Assembly (NCBI RefSeq): GCF_002914525.1
Contig: NZ_LODW01000071.1
Coordinates: 1-36,970, forward strand
Direction of reading: 5' to 3'
Source of the DNA: Rhizobium hidalgonense
GTDB lineage: Bacteria; Pseudomonadota; Alphaproteobacteria; Rhizobiales; Rhizobiaceae
Length of the DNA: 36,970 nucleotides
The position numbers were made by a program, and so were the translations under genes. The notes below the pieces were generated by a model, which was not told the origin of the DNA, did not search any database, and worked only from the letters and a program-made list of their open reading frames with translations. Each line of letters starts with the position of its first letter. The stretch's first letter is position 1. Shown here one piece after another: positions 16,250-24,965 of this stretch.

Positions 16250-17752
16250 TTAGAGCGTTGCGCCCAGATGCCACGGCACGAATTCATTGTCGCCGTAGCC
16301 GAAGAGCTCGCTCTTGGTTTTCTTGCCCGAGGCCGTATCGACGATCAGCTCGAAGATCTCGCGGCCCTTGCCGCTGATCGTCGCGTCACCGGTGGCGATC
16401 GTGCCGCAATCGATGTCCATGTCCTCTTCCATCGAGGCATAGAGCGCCGAATTGCTGGAAAGCTTCAGCGACGGCGCCGGCCGGCAGCCGAAGCAGCTGC
16501 CGCGGCCAGTCGTGAAGGCGATCATGTTGGCGCCGCCGGCCACCTGGCCGGTCGCCGAGACCGGATCGTAACCGGGTGTGTCCATGAAGACCAGGCCGGG
16601 GGCAGTGACCCGCTCGGCATAACCATAGACCGCCGTCAGCGGCGAGCGGCCGCCCTTGGCAACCGCGCCGAGCGACTTTTCCAGGATGGTGGTGAGCCCG
16701 CCGCGCTTGTTGCCGGGCGACGGGTTGTTATCGAGCGAAGCGCCGTGCAGGGCGACATAATCCTCCCACCAGGCGATCTTCTCGTCGAGCTTCTTCGCCA
16801 CCTCGTCGCTGACGGCGCGGCTGCGCAGCAGATGTTCGGCACCATAGATTTCCGAGGTCTCCGACAGGATCGCCGTGCCGCCGGCCGCTGCCAAAAGATC
16901 GGCCGCCACTCCGAGCGCCGGATTGGCGGTGATCCCGGAAAAGCCGTCGGACCCGCCGCATTGCAGCCCGATGATGATCTCACCGACCGACATTGGCACG
17001 CGTTTTTCCTTGCCGACATCGGCGGCGATCTCGCGCAGCATGCCCATGGCGCGCTCGACAGCGCGGCGCGAGCCGCCGGCATCCTGAATGTTGAAATGCC
17101 GCTTGGAGGCGCCGGCGCCGCTCTGGCCGTAGAGCGTCAGCTGATTGACCTCGCAGCCCAGGCCGATCATCAGCACGCCGCCGAAATTGACATGCCTGGT
17201 ATAGCCGGCAAGTGTGCGGTGCAGCACGTTCATGCCGTCGCCGGTAGAGCTCATGCCGCAGCCCTGGTCGTGTACGATCGGCACGAAACCGTCGATGCCC
17301 TCGTAATGCGGCAGGATCGTCCGGTTCGCCTCGTCGGCGATTGCCCGGCAGACCGTGGTGGAACAGTTCACGCTGGCGATGATGCCGATATAGTTGCGCG
17401 TCGCTGCCCGCCCGTCGGCGCGGCGATAGCCCATGAAAGTCCGCGCCTTGTCGTCGGCAGTCGCGGTTTCTGGCGCCGAATTGGCGGTCGCAGCCAAGCG
17501 GTCGTTTTCGAAATGTAGATTGTGGCTGTGCACATGATCGCCGGCCTTGACCTCGGCCGTGGTACGGCCGATCGCCTGTCCGTATTTCACCACCGGGGAC
17601 CCAAGCGGAATATCGGCAATTGCGACCTTGTGGCCGGGATCGATTTTCTGGCGGGTTTCGATGCCGGCAACCGTCGACCCCGGCGCGATGGCCGCCGTTG
17701 CGACCGCGACATTGTCACCGGCCGACAGGATGATCCAAGGCAGTTTGTCCAA
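16250..17752 (-). CDS. UxaA-family sugar-acid dehydratase (altronate dehydratase-like)
   Basis: A 500-residue protein, normal for full-length UxaA. An N-terminal SAF-type domain (about 1-75, GHKVAIADIPLGSPVVKYGQ, HVHSHN) is followed by the catalytic part with GYRRADGRAATRNYIGI, VHDQGCGMS, GLGCEVNQL, GLQCGGSDGFSGITANPALG and TTGRGSCFGCRPAPSLKLSSN; cysteines in these motifs probably bind metal. The family dehydrates sugar acids to 2-keto-3-deoxy acids. D-altronate is the classic substrate, but next to FucU and a fucose-type dehydrogenase an L-fuconate-like acid is more likely. The start is TTG at 17752 with GGGAGAAGAG upstream; no ATG fits. First gene of the operon. Confidence 0.88.
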   Translation of the reverse strand: MDKLPWIILSAGDNVAVATAAIAPGSTVAGIETRQKIDPGHKVAIADIPLGSPVVKYGQAIGRTTAEVKAGDHVHSHNLHFENDRLAATANSAPETATADDKARTFMGYRRADGRAATRNYIGIIASVNCSTTVCRAIADEANRTILPHYEGIDGFVPIVHDQGCGMSSTGDGMNVLHRTLAGYTRHVNFGGVLMIGLGCEVNQLTLYGQSGAGASKRHFNIQDAGGSRRAVERAMGMLREIAADVGKEKRVPMSVGEIIIGLQCGGSDGFSGITANPALGVAADLLAAAGGTAILSETSEIYGAEHLLRSRAVSDEVAKKLDEKIAWWEDYVALHGASLDNNPSPGNKRGGLTTILEKSLGAVAKGGRSPLTAVYGYAERVTAPGLVFMDTPGYDPVSATGQVAGGANMIAFTTGRGSCFGCRPAPSLKLSSNSALYASMEEDMDIDCGTIATGDATISGKGREIFELIVDTASGKKTKSELFGYGDNEFVPWHLGATL

Positions 17753-17862
17753 GTCTCTTCTCCCTGGAGCGTGGTGCCGAAAGTATGAGCGGTTTCGACA
17801 TCATGCTCTAACTTTTGAATCTAGGAAACGCTCGCTGCACCGGCGAATGCGATTGATTTTGT

Positions 17863-17893
17863 TTTTTATCTACAATAAACATTTTCAAGTCAA
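17863..17893 (-). promoter_or_regulatory. Candidate promoter and operator 2, upstream of the dehydratase gene
   Basis: On the minus strand TTGACT (17893-17888) and GATAAA (17870-17865) are 17 bp apart, a good -35/-10 pair about 110 bp before the TTG start. The spacer and -10 coincide with the 25-bp motif shared with 14540-14564, and contain TTTAT-N5-ATAAA. Binding there would block the promoter, so repression by the adjacent GntR protein is the simplest reading. Confidence 0.6.
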
Positions 17894-18044
17894 CGGGAAT
17901 ATTGATCCTGTGGACGAGGGAGGCAACGAGCCGCAGACGGCTGGAAATACGCTAATGGTCGTTTGAACAAGCCCCGGTCCGATGCCGTCCAGCTTCTTGA
18001 GCTGGGATGGCGGTGCGGACACGCGGGCGAAAAGCGGGGGTCGG

Positions 18045-18944
18045 ATGGCAAGGCAGAATACGGTCTTCAAGGAAGCCTATAACAGGTATGCCGCGGCGCT
18101 CCGCACGGATACCGCACTGCCTTCGGAACCGGAGATCGCCGCCCAGCTCGGCGTCAGCCGCTCGACGGCGCGCGCCATCCTGACGCGGCTTAGCGAAGAA
18201 GGCATCATCCGCTGGAACAAACGCCAGAAGACCGTTCTGCGCCAACCCACGGACCGCGATCTCTTTCCCTCCGAAGAAACCGATTCCCTGCATGACATCA
18301 TCGAGCGTAGCTTCATGCAGCGCATCCTGGCCGACGATGCCGCCCCCGGCATGCAGATCAACGAGCTGGAGCTTGCCCGCGAGATCGGCACCGGCACAAC
18401 CAGCGTGCGCGAGTTCCTGATCCGCTTCTCCCGCTTCGGCCTGATCGAGAAGCGGCCGAACAGCCATTGGACGCTCAAAGGCTTTACCCGCGAATTCGCC
18501 CTCGAACTGGCCGATGTGCGCGAGATGTTCGAGCTGCATTCGGCCGCCGAATTCGGCCGGCTTCCCCAAGGCCATCAGGCCTGGACCGATCTTGCCGCCA
18601 TCCGCGACGACCATCACGCCATGCTTGCCGACATCAACCAGCGCTTCCGGGATTTCTCCGTCCTCGACGAACGCTTCCACTTGCTGATCCATCGCGCTTC
18701 GAAGAACCGCTTCATCGCCGATTTCTACGATGCGATCGCCATCGTCTTCCACTATCACTACCAGTGGAACAAGACGGCCGCGCGCGAGCGTAACGAGCGC
18801 GCCATCCACGAACATCTGGATTATATCGCAGCACTCGAATCCGGCGACCAGGCCGCGATCGAGAAAGCCTGCCGCGCCCATCTGCACTCCGCCCGCCAGA
18901 CCCTGCTGCAATCCCTGCCGCAGCTGGCGACGGAGACTGCGTGA
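18045..18944 (+). CDS. GntR-family regulator with FCD domain and a second winged helix
   Basis: A 299-residue regulator. A first winged helix lies at about 8-65 (LPSEPEIAAQLGVSRSTARAILTRLSEEGII). A second lies at about 85-145 (GMQINELELAREIGTGTTSVREFLIRFSRFGLIEKR). An FCD ligand domain follows from about 148, with likely metal-binding residues in DFSVLDERFHLLIH and CRAHLHS. Ordinary FCD regulators have about 230-250 residues and one winged helix. The start is placed at ATG 18045 with GGGGG upstream; ATG 17982 would add 21 unstructured residues. It is divergent from the dehydratase operon and is the likely local regulator, probably a repressor released by a sugar acid. Confidence 0.85.
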   Translation: MARQNTVFKEAYNRYAAALRTDTALPSEPEIAAQLGVSRSTARAILTRLSEEGIIRWNKRQKTVLRQPTDRDLFPSEETDSLHDIIERSFMQRILADDAAPGMQINELELAREIGTGTTSVREFLIRFSRFGLIEKRPNSHWTLKGFTREFALELADVREMFELHSAAEFGRLPQGHQAWTDLAAIRDDHHAMLADINQRFRDFSVLDERFHLLIHRASKNRFIADFYDAIAIVFHYHYQWNKTAARERNERAIHEHLDYIAALESGDQAAIEKACRAHLHSARQTLLQSLPQLATETA

Positions 18945-19027
18945 GGTGGTGAAGGGCTACACGGCACAACGCCAAACGTTGACCCCCGCAACCCCTCATG
19001 AAACCTTCTGATCCCTAAGCCGTTATC

Positions 19028-21040
19028 GTGCTCATGACGGGCGCTAAACTCAATCCTAGATCGGTCGACGGCTTCGAGCCGCAAGGTTCCCAAACGTCGT
19101 TCGAGGAGAAGGCTGCGCCTGTCGAGCCCGTGCCGCCGCCGGAGGCCGACGAACCCAGCCCGGAACTGACGCCCGAGGAGGCCGAACAGGCGCGCAAGAA
19201 ATATCTGCTCAAGCGTTTCTGGATCAGCGCGCGCCATTATTGGGGCCGCGGTGGCGACAAGCTCGCCTGGCCGTGCACCCTCGGGCTATTGGCGCTGATC
19301 GGCATCAATGTGGCCTTCCAATATGGAATCAATCTCTGGAACCGGGCGATCTTCGACGCCATCGAGCGGCACGATGCCGGCACCGTTTATTTCCTGAGCG
19401 CCGTCTTCCTGCCGCTCGTGCTCGGAACCGTCGCCGTGGTCACCACGCAGGTCGCCCTTCGCATGATGATCCAGCGCCGCTGGCGTTCCTGGCTGACGAC
19501 CGCAGTCATCGGGCGCTGGCTGGCGAACGGCCGTTACTATCAGCTGAACCTCATCGGCGGTGACCACAATAACCCCGAAGCGCGCATTTCCGAGGATTTG
19601 CGGATCGCCACCGAAGCCCCTGTCGATTTCATCGCCGGGGTCATATCGGCCTTTCTGTCGGCCTCGACCTTCATCGTCGTGCTCTGGACGATCGGCGGGG
19701 CATTGACACTGACGATCGCCGGTTTGACCGTCACCATACCAGGTTTTCTCGTCGTCACAGCGGTCCTCTACGCCGCGATCACCTCCAGTTCGATGGCCGT
19801 CATCGGCCGCCATTTCGTCCAGGTCTCCGAGGCGAAAAACCAAACGGAAGCCGAATTTCGCTATACGCTGACGCATGTGCGCGAAAACGGCGAAAGCATC
19901 GCCTTGCTCGGCGGTGAAGAGGAGGAGCGCAACGACCTCGACAAGACCTTCACCAAGGTGCTCGGGCAATGGGCGCTGCTTGCCCGCCAGCATATGCGCA
20001 CCACGCTTGTGTCGCATGGATCGATGCTGATTGCACCGGTTGTGCCGGTTCTGCTCTGTGCGCCGAAATTTCTCGAAGGCAGCATGAGCCTGGGACAGGT
20101 CATGCAGGCGGCCTCTGCTTTCGCCATCGTTCAGGGTGCGTTCGGATGGCTGGTCGACAACTATCCCCGTCTTGCCGATTGGAACGCCTGCGCACGGCGC
20201 ATTGCCTCGCTGATGATGTCGCTCGACGGGCTCGAACGCGCCGAACAGAGCGACGCGCTCGGCCGCATCAAGCGCGGTGAGACGGAGGGCGAGGCGATGC
20301 TCAGCCTGAACGATCTCTCCGTATCGCTTGACGACGGTACCGCCGTGGTCAAGGAAACCCAGGTCGCGATCGAACCCGGCGAGCGGGTGCTGGTGGCGGG
20401 AGAATCCGGTTCGGGCAAGAGCACGCTGGTGCGAGCGATCGCCGGTCTTTGGCCGTGGGGCGACGGCAGCGTCAACTTCCACGTCGACAGACGCTTGTTC
20501 ATGCTGCCGCAGCGGCCCTATATCCCATCCGGCACGCTTCGCCGCGCCGTCGCTTATCCGGGTGCTGCCGATAGCTGGACATTGGATCAGATCAAGGCGG
20601 CCATGGACAAGGTGGGCCTGGATTATCTGAACGGCAAGATCGAGGAAGAGGCGCCGTGGGACCAGACCTTGTCGGGCGGCGAAAAGCAGCGGCTCGCCTT
20701 TGCCCGCCTGCTGCTGCACACACCCGATATCATCGTGCTGGATGAAGCAACCTCGGCACTCGATGAAAAGAGCCAGGACCGGATGATGCAGATGGTGATC
20801 GAGGAATTGCCTGAGGTGACGATCATCAGCGTCGCCCATCGCGCCGAGCTCGAAGTCTTCCATAGCCGCAAGATCACCCTGGAGCGGCGTCGGGGCGGGG
20901 CAAAGCTCGTCAGTGATGTCGATCTTATCAAGCGCACGAGAAAACCGAACTTGCTCTCCCGCGTTTTGGAAAACCGCCGCGCCTCGCCAAAGGCCAGAAC
21001 GGCCTCGAACAAGGCGGCGCAGCCCCGGAATGGAAGCTGA
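19028..21040 (+). CDS. ABC transporter, fused permease and ATPase (SbmA/BacA-like with ATPase, YddA type)
   Basis: About 670 residues. A Pro/Glu-rich cytoplasmic N terminus (1-60) precedes a transmembrane domain with about six helices (roughly 80-400), containing NNPEARISEDLRIATEAPVDF typical of the SbmA/BacA and ABC-D group. The ABC domain has GESGSGKST (about 457-465), LSGGEKQRLAFARLLL (about 547) and IIVLDEATSALDE. Proteins of this kind, such as BclA of bradyrhizobia, move peptides, cobalamin or bleomycin-like compounds and some fatty acyl compounds. The C-terminal tail is basic. The start is GTG 19028 or ATG 19034; the ribosome site is weak. Monocistronic as far as can be seen. Substrate unknown. 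Confidence 0.87.
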   Translation: MLMTGAKLNPRSVDGFEPQGSQTSFEEKAAPVEPVPPPEADEPSPELTPEEAEQARKKYLLKRFWISARHYWGRGGDKLAWPCTLGLLALIGINVAFQYGINLWNRAIFDAIERHDAGTVYFLSAVFLPLVLGTVAVVTTQVALRMMIQRRWRSWLTTAVIGRWLANGRYYQLNLIGGDHNNPEARISEDLRIATEAPVDFIAGVISAFLSASTFIVVLWTIGGALTLTIAGLTVTIPGFLVVTAVLYAAITSSSMAVIGRHFVQVSEAKNQTEAEFRYTLTHVRENGESIALLGGEEEERNDLDKTFTKVLGQWALLARQHMRTTLVSHGSMLIAPVVPVLLCAPKFLEGSMSLGQVMQAASAFAIVQGAFGWLVDNYPRLADWNACARRIASLMMSLDGLERAEQSDALGRIKRGETEGEAMLSLNDLSVSLDDGTAVVKETQVAIEPGERVLVAGESGSGKSTLVRAIAGLWPWGDGSVNFHVDRRLFMLPQRPYIPSGTLRRAVAYPGAADSWTLDQIKAAMDKVGLDYLNGKIEEEAPWDQTLSGGEKQRLAFARLLLHTPDIIVLDEATSALDEKSQDRMMQMVIEELPEVTIISVAHRAELEVFHSRKITLERRRGGAKLVSDVDLIKRTRKPNLLSRVLENRRASPKARTASNKAAQPRNGS

Positions 21041-21216
21041 CGTCGGCTTGGTGACGGACATCAATCGCCCAACGAAGGTTCCGGGCTCGCCATCTTTGCA
21101 GTATACCTCTGCAGGGCAATTTCCTCGCGAGGGCGGACGAGGCAAGCACTCTTGGTGGCAAGAAATTCAATATTATATTCAGAACATTGGGGTGTTTCAG
21201 AAGGCCGCTTTGCGCC

Positions 21217-21438
21217 GTGACGCAAGAAAAACCCACCCTTATTCGCCGCTTGATCTCATTGGTCAAAATCGTGTGGACCGTTTCGATCGTCATGACGGCC
21301 ACAGCCGTGGGCGCCAGCTACGGTTGGCAAAGTCACGGCTTTGTCGGAGCGTTGGCGCTTGGTTTTGTCGGCCTTGTCGCCGGAGGCTTCCTCAGTTCAC
21401 CGTCGTTTCTTTTGGAGGTGCTGGCAGCGCTGACTTAA
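21217..21438 (+). CDS. Small hypothetical membrane protein
   Basis: About 73 residues from GTG 21217 (VTQEKPTLIRRLISLVK...); a TTG at 21187 would add ten residues. Two hydrophobic segments are visible, around WTVSIVMTATAVGASYGW and GFVGALALGFVGLVAGGFL, after a basic N terminus, so an inner-membrane hairpin with cytoplasmic ends is likely. No family recognised. It lies 176 bp after the ABC transporter and is convergent with the kinase-like gene, whose stop is 20 bp away. Neither start has a good ribosome site, so the gene is probable but not certain. Confidence 0.55.
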   Translation: MTQEKPTLIRRLISLVKIVWTVSIVMTATAVGASYGWQSHGFVGALALGFVGLVAGGFLSSPSFLLEVLAALT

Positions 21439-21458
21439 ACGCCTTTCGCCCTTGAGCT

Positions 21459-21977
21459 TCAACCTCTGCATTTCGAGAGAATCTCATCGACAACGACGGC
21501 GAGCGGACGAGTGGCGTCGATGACCGCACCACAGTTCGGAATGTCCTCTTTCGTTGCATGCAGCCGCACAATCAGCGCCCGTTCGGCAGGTCTTCCGCCA
21601 AACTCGTCTTCCGGTCTGCCGGCAAGCCGCCGGTTCAACGTGTCCAGATCGACATCGAGAACGAAAACCCCGTCGAACAAATCGATAAAGCGGGAGAAGT
21701 TTCTGGAACCGCCGCAGAAGAAGGAGATCGCCTTGCCTTGATCGGCGATTACGGATCTGACTTTCTCGACATCCCAGATGTGATGCGCTTGCTTCCATTC
21801 GAGACTGTCGGCCACGCTGTCGTCGGCAGACAGGGGTTTCCCGGTATCGGGGTCGCCGACATAAGCCAACTCCCTGTCACCGTGGATGATATGGTAACCG
21901 CACCGCTGCAGCTCTTCCGCCACCGTTGTTTTGCCGGTGCCGGAAACGCCTTCGATCAGATAGTTTTTGACGCCCAC
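21459..21977 (-). CDS. P-loop NTPase, nucleoside/adenylate kinase-like
   Basis: A 172-residue cytoplasmic protein. Walker A is GVSGTGKTT (10-18), directly after a hydrophobic strand. FCGGSRNFSRFIDLFDGVFVLDVD gives the second strand, and RRLAGRPEDEFG with a nearby RLHATKED resembles the lid and the conserved arginines of small kinases. No regulatory or membrane part. Substrate not deducible; shikimate-, gluconate- or nucleotide-kinase-like proteins share this layout. It starts at ATG 21977, 33 bp after the stop of the drug exporter gene, so the two are probably co-transcribed. Confidence 0.8.
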   Translation of the reverse strand: MGVKNYLIEGVSGTGKTTVAEELQRCGYHIIHGDRELAYVGDPDTGKPLSADDSVADSLEWKQAHHIWDVEKVRSVIADQGKAISFFCGGSRNFSRFIDLFDGVFVLDVDLDTLNRRLAGRPEDEFGGRPAERALIVRLHATKEDIPNCGAVIDATRPLAVVVDEILSKCRG

Positions 21978-22010
21978 TCGTCGATCCCCTTATCGGCCAA
22001 GCCGAGCCGC

Positions 22011-23501
22011 CTAATGCGACGTCGCCTCGCTGGCGACAGCCGCGCCCTCTTGGCTCCGGCCATGCCCGACCGGGATCAGCCAGGTGGTGAAGAAGGTCAG
22101 CACGGCAACGACGACCACACCCCAAAAACTCCAGTGCAGGGCCGCATTGAAGACCGCGCGGATTGCCGGGTCGGCGGCGAGCGCCGACAGCCCGGTCGGC
22201 TGGTTCAGCGCCTCGTGCAGGCCGGCCGCCGCTTGGCCGCCGGCATAGTGGTTGATGCCGGCATTGAGGATGGCGCCGAGCACGGTGGCGCCGAGCGTAT
22301 TGCCGAGGCTGCGGGCAAAGATGATCGAGGCGGTGGCGCTGCCGCGCATCGACCATTCGACGCTGTCCTGCACCAGCACGATGCTGGTCAGGCTGATCAG
22401 CCCCATCCCGAAGCCCATGAAGAAGGAGCCGGCGCCGGCAAGCGCCGGTGAACTCTCAGGCGTCAGGAACAGCAGGAAACAGGCGCCGAACGGAAACAGC
22501 AGGCTGCCGACGCGCAGCGTCCGGCGGATGCCGAACGTCTTGTAGAAGCGGCTGGACAGCATCACCGCCAGCGGCCAGCCGACGACCAGCATGGTGAGCG
22601 TGAAGCCGGCGACGATAGGCGACCGGCCGAGCACGCCTTGCACATAGATCGGCAGGATCGTCGAAAGCCCGATCAGCGCCATGCCGGCAAGCAGGGTTGC
22701 CGCATTGCTGGTGGCGATCAGCCTTCGACTCCAGAGCGGGATCGAAATGATCGGCTCCGGCGCCCGCTTCTCCTGGGCGAGGAAGAGGATGCCGGCGACC
22801 ACGAAGACGGCGAAAAGCGACATCAGGATCCAGGCGCTGGCATCGGTTTCGGTCAGCATCACCAGCAGCGCGACGATCGAGATCGAAAACAGCACCGATC
22901 CGAGATAGTCGATCTTGGCCTGCTTGTGCGCCACGTCCTCCTTCAGGAAGATCATGAAGGCGATGATCGAGAGAATGCCGATCGGCAGGTTGATCCAGAA
23001 GATCCAGGCCCAGGAGATATTGTCGACGATGATGCCGCCGGCAAGCGGCCCGACGACGGCCGAGGTCGCCCAGACGGTCGCCATCGCACCCTGCACCCGG
23101 CCGCGTTCCTCGAGCTTGAACAGATCGCCAATGATGGTCATCGTTACCGGCTGGATGGCGCCCGCACCCAACCCCTGCAGCAGCCGAAACAGCACCAGCG
23201 ACATCATCGACCAGGCAAGCCCGCAGAGCAAAGAGCCGACAAGAAAGATCAGGATGCCGCCGATCAGCACCGGCTTGCGGCCGAAAATGTCGGAAAGCTT
23301 GCCGTAGATCACCGTCGTCGTCGACTGCGCCAAGAGGAAGGCAGAAAACACCCAGCTGTAATAGGAAAAGCCGCCGAGCTGGCCGACGATGCGCGGCATC
23401 GCGGTTGCCACGATCGTCGCCTCGATCGCCACCATGAAGGTCGCGAACATGATGGTCGCGACGACAAGCACGCGGTTCGAGCGATGCGCTGCATTCGACA
23501 T
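22011..23501 (-). CDS. MFS multidrug exporter, DHA2 (EmrB/QacA) family
   Basis: A 496-residue inner-membrane protein with about 14 hydrophobic segments, as expected for the 14-helix DHA2 group. Motif A appears as GKLSDIFGRKPVLIGG, the antiporter motif C as SAVVGPLAGGIIVD, and LPIGILSIIAF and the INLPIG region are typical. It should export lipophilic or cationic compounds using the proton gradient. It starts at ATG 23501 with AGAGG upstream. No EmrA partner or TetR/MarR regulator is visible nearby. The specific substrate is unknown. Confidence 0.9.
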   Translation of the reverse strand: MSNAAHRSNRVLVVATIMFATFMVAIEATIVATAMPRIVGQLGGFSYYSWVFSAFLLAQSTTTVIYGKLSDIFGRKPVLIGGILIFLVGSLLCGLAWSMMSLVLFRLLQGLGAGAIQPVTMTIIGDLFKLEERGRVQGAMATVWATSAVVGPLAGGIIVDNISWAWIFWINLPIGILSIIAFMIFLKEDVAHKQAKIDYLGSVLFSISIVALLVMLTETDASAWILMSLFAVFVVAGILFLAQEKRAPEPIISIPLWSRRLIATSNAATLLAGMALIGLSTILPIYVQGVLGRSPIVAGFTLTMLVVGWPLAVMLSSRFYKTFGIRRTLRVGSLLFPFGACFLLFLTPESSPALAGAGSFFMGFGMGLISLTSIVLVQDSVEWSMRGSATASIIFARSLGNTLGATVLGAILNAGINHYAGGQAAAGLHEALNQPTGLSALAADPAIRAVFNAALHWSFWGVVVVAVLTFFTTWLIPVGHGRSQEGAAVASEATSH

Positions 23502-23667
23502 GACGATCCTCTTCGGGTGCTCCGCGGGCGCCGGAATACGGCAGGCTGGCTGGTGTGGGGCGATGTGCCGCGTGCGGAGTGACGGGTAGTTTTACGTCCG
23601 CAAGCGTGAGTCGTAAAGCCGTTCCAGCGGCAGCTGTTCTTTTCGTCCGATTTCGCAGGCACCAAGC

Positions 23668-23699
23668 GAAGGCCCCGGCGCACTGAGCCCAGGGCCTTC
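23668..23699. terminator. Hairpin after the Gly/Ser-rich protein gene
   Basis: An 8-bp inverted repeat, GAAGGCCC / GGGCCTTC, with a 16-nt interior that can pair further. It lies 38 bp after the stop of the small secreted protein gene and upstream of the exporter gene. No strong T-run follows, so termination is probable rather than proven. Confidence 0.5.
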
Positions 23700-23736
23700 A
23701 TTCCGTCAGCAGCTCAAGCGGCCATCCGCTTTATCC

Positions 23737-24117
23737 TTACTGCGGGCAGGCCTCGCTGCCGGAGCCGGTGTCCGCCGAACCGGCGGTACAACCCGGCGTC
23801 GGCTGCAGATCCGGATTGACCCCACCGGGATTGATCGTGCTGCGGCCGCGATTGAGCTCGACGCCGCCATTGCCGCTCGTGCTGCCGGTGGTGCCGGGAT
23901 CGGTGCCGACGGACCCCGTGCCCGTGGACCCGGTGGCCCCAGCACCCGTGCCGGCCGAACCAGCGCCGGACGAACCCGCCCCCGAACTGCCCGATCCGCC
24001 GATAACAGGCGCGACCGACAGCCGCCCACTGGAATCCGCACCGCCGGCCGTCTGCGCCAGCGCCGAGCCGGCAAGGCCGATCGAAAGGAGGGATATTGCG
24101 ATGAGTTTACAGGACAT
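23737..24117 (-). CDS. Small secreted Gly/Ser/Thr-rich protein
   Basis: A 126-residue protein from ATG 24117, chosen because GGAG lies 6 nt upstream; ATG 24129 adds four residues. A signal peptide (MSCKLIAISLLSIGLAGSALAQ) is cleaved near residue 21. The mature protein is low in complexity: a stretch of GSSGAGSSGAG and GTGSTGTG-like units at about 38-85, then a less biased C terminus with two cysteines (PTPGC, SEACPQ). Probably disordered and in the periplasm or outside the cell. No family recognised and no function proposed. It may share expression with the neighbouring small secreted protein, whose stop is 176 bp upstream. Confidence 0.75.
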   Translation of the reverse strand: MSCKLIAISLLSIGLAGSALAQTAGGADSSGRLSVAPVIGGSGSSGAGSSGAGSAGTGAGATGSTGTGSVGTDPGTTGSTSGNGGVELNRGRSTINPGGVNPDLQPTPGCTAGSADTGSGSEACPQ

Positions 24118-24293
24118 GATTTTCTCCATCCTTGTTGTCTCAAGAGGAGAACCTATTGGGCGGTGGCATGTTCCTATCGGGGGCCGCGTTTTCACGGTCG
24201 TTTGATAGCGGGCGCTGGTCAAGTCCCCTGAACTATTCCAGCCCCCTGCCGGCCAATGCCCGCATCGCACTGTTGGCGGTGTTGCACAGCCTG

Positions 24294-24767
24294 TTATTCG
24301 TCATCCATCAAATGAAACTCCTGCGCTGCCTGAGGGCAGAGAAGCCTGAACTGCTCGATCAGCGGCGGCATCCCCGAAGCGCACGAGACGTCTGAATTCT
24401 CTGGTAGTGGGAAAGTGACACTCTGCGGTGTTCCGGCAGAAGGTTCGAAGGACAGGGTACCTTCGCTGCAATTGGCGGTGGAACGAAAAGTGTCTCTCCC
24501 ATTCTCTTTTGTGTACATCGCCACGCACTGCTTGACGGTCAGCTTGCCGCCATGGGCTCTTGTCTCGCCTCCCGGGTCTCGCTCGCAATATTCCTGGAAG
24601 TTGGCCTGATTGACGTTCCCTTCCATAACCGCAGCGCTTGAATCGGTCCCGCTCCTGCTGACGAGCGTTCCGTTCCATCCAGCACACGAGGCGAGAGGGA
24701 ACTCTGCTGCCTGCGCAGCGGACAAGCTAAATGTGAAAAGCGCGATGCTTAAAAGCGATATCTTCAT
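24294..24767 (-). CDS. Small secreted cysteine-containing hypothetical protein
   Basis: A 157-residue protein with a clear signal peptide (MKISLLSIALFTFSLSAAQAAEF, cleavage near 20). The mature part has six cysteines (C28, C61, C81, C100, C129, C144), an even number suited to three disulfides in the periplasm. AGGAGG is 4-5 nt before ATG 24767. No family recognised. An ordinary mixed composition and a strong ribosome site support a real gene. Its role cannot be deduced from the neighbours. Confidence 0.78.
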   Translation of the reverse strand: MKISLLSIALFTFSLSAAQAAEFPLASCAGWNGTLVSRSGTDSSAAVMEGNVNQANFQEYCERDPGGETRAHGGKLTVKQCVAMYTKENGRDTFRSTANCSEGTLSFEPSAGTPQSVTFPLPENSDVSCASGMPPLIEQFRLLCPQAAQEFHLMDDE

Positions 24768-24965
24768 AGATCCTCCTAATTGCTAAACTCGGTCGCGTTC
24801 GATCAATATCGGTCGCGAAATGTCGATGAAGGCAGCGCAGCCGCCTTGAGTGAAGAAGCCCTCAAGCCGTTGAAGCCTTGCCTGTCGGCTGGCCAAAGCC
24901 AGTCTAAAGGTGGATGAAGAATTTTAAGAGAGGCTTATAACGTTCGGAACGTCATGAAAGAAAAA

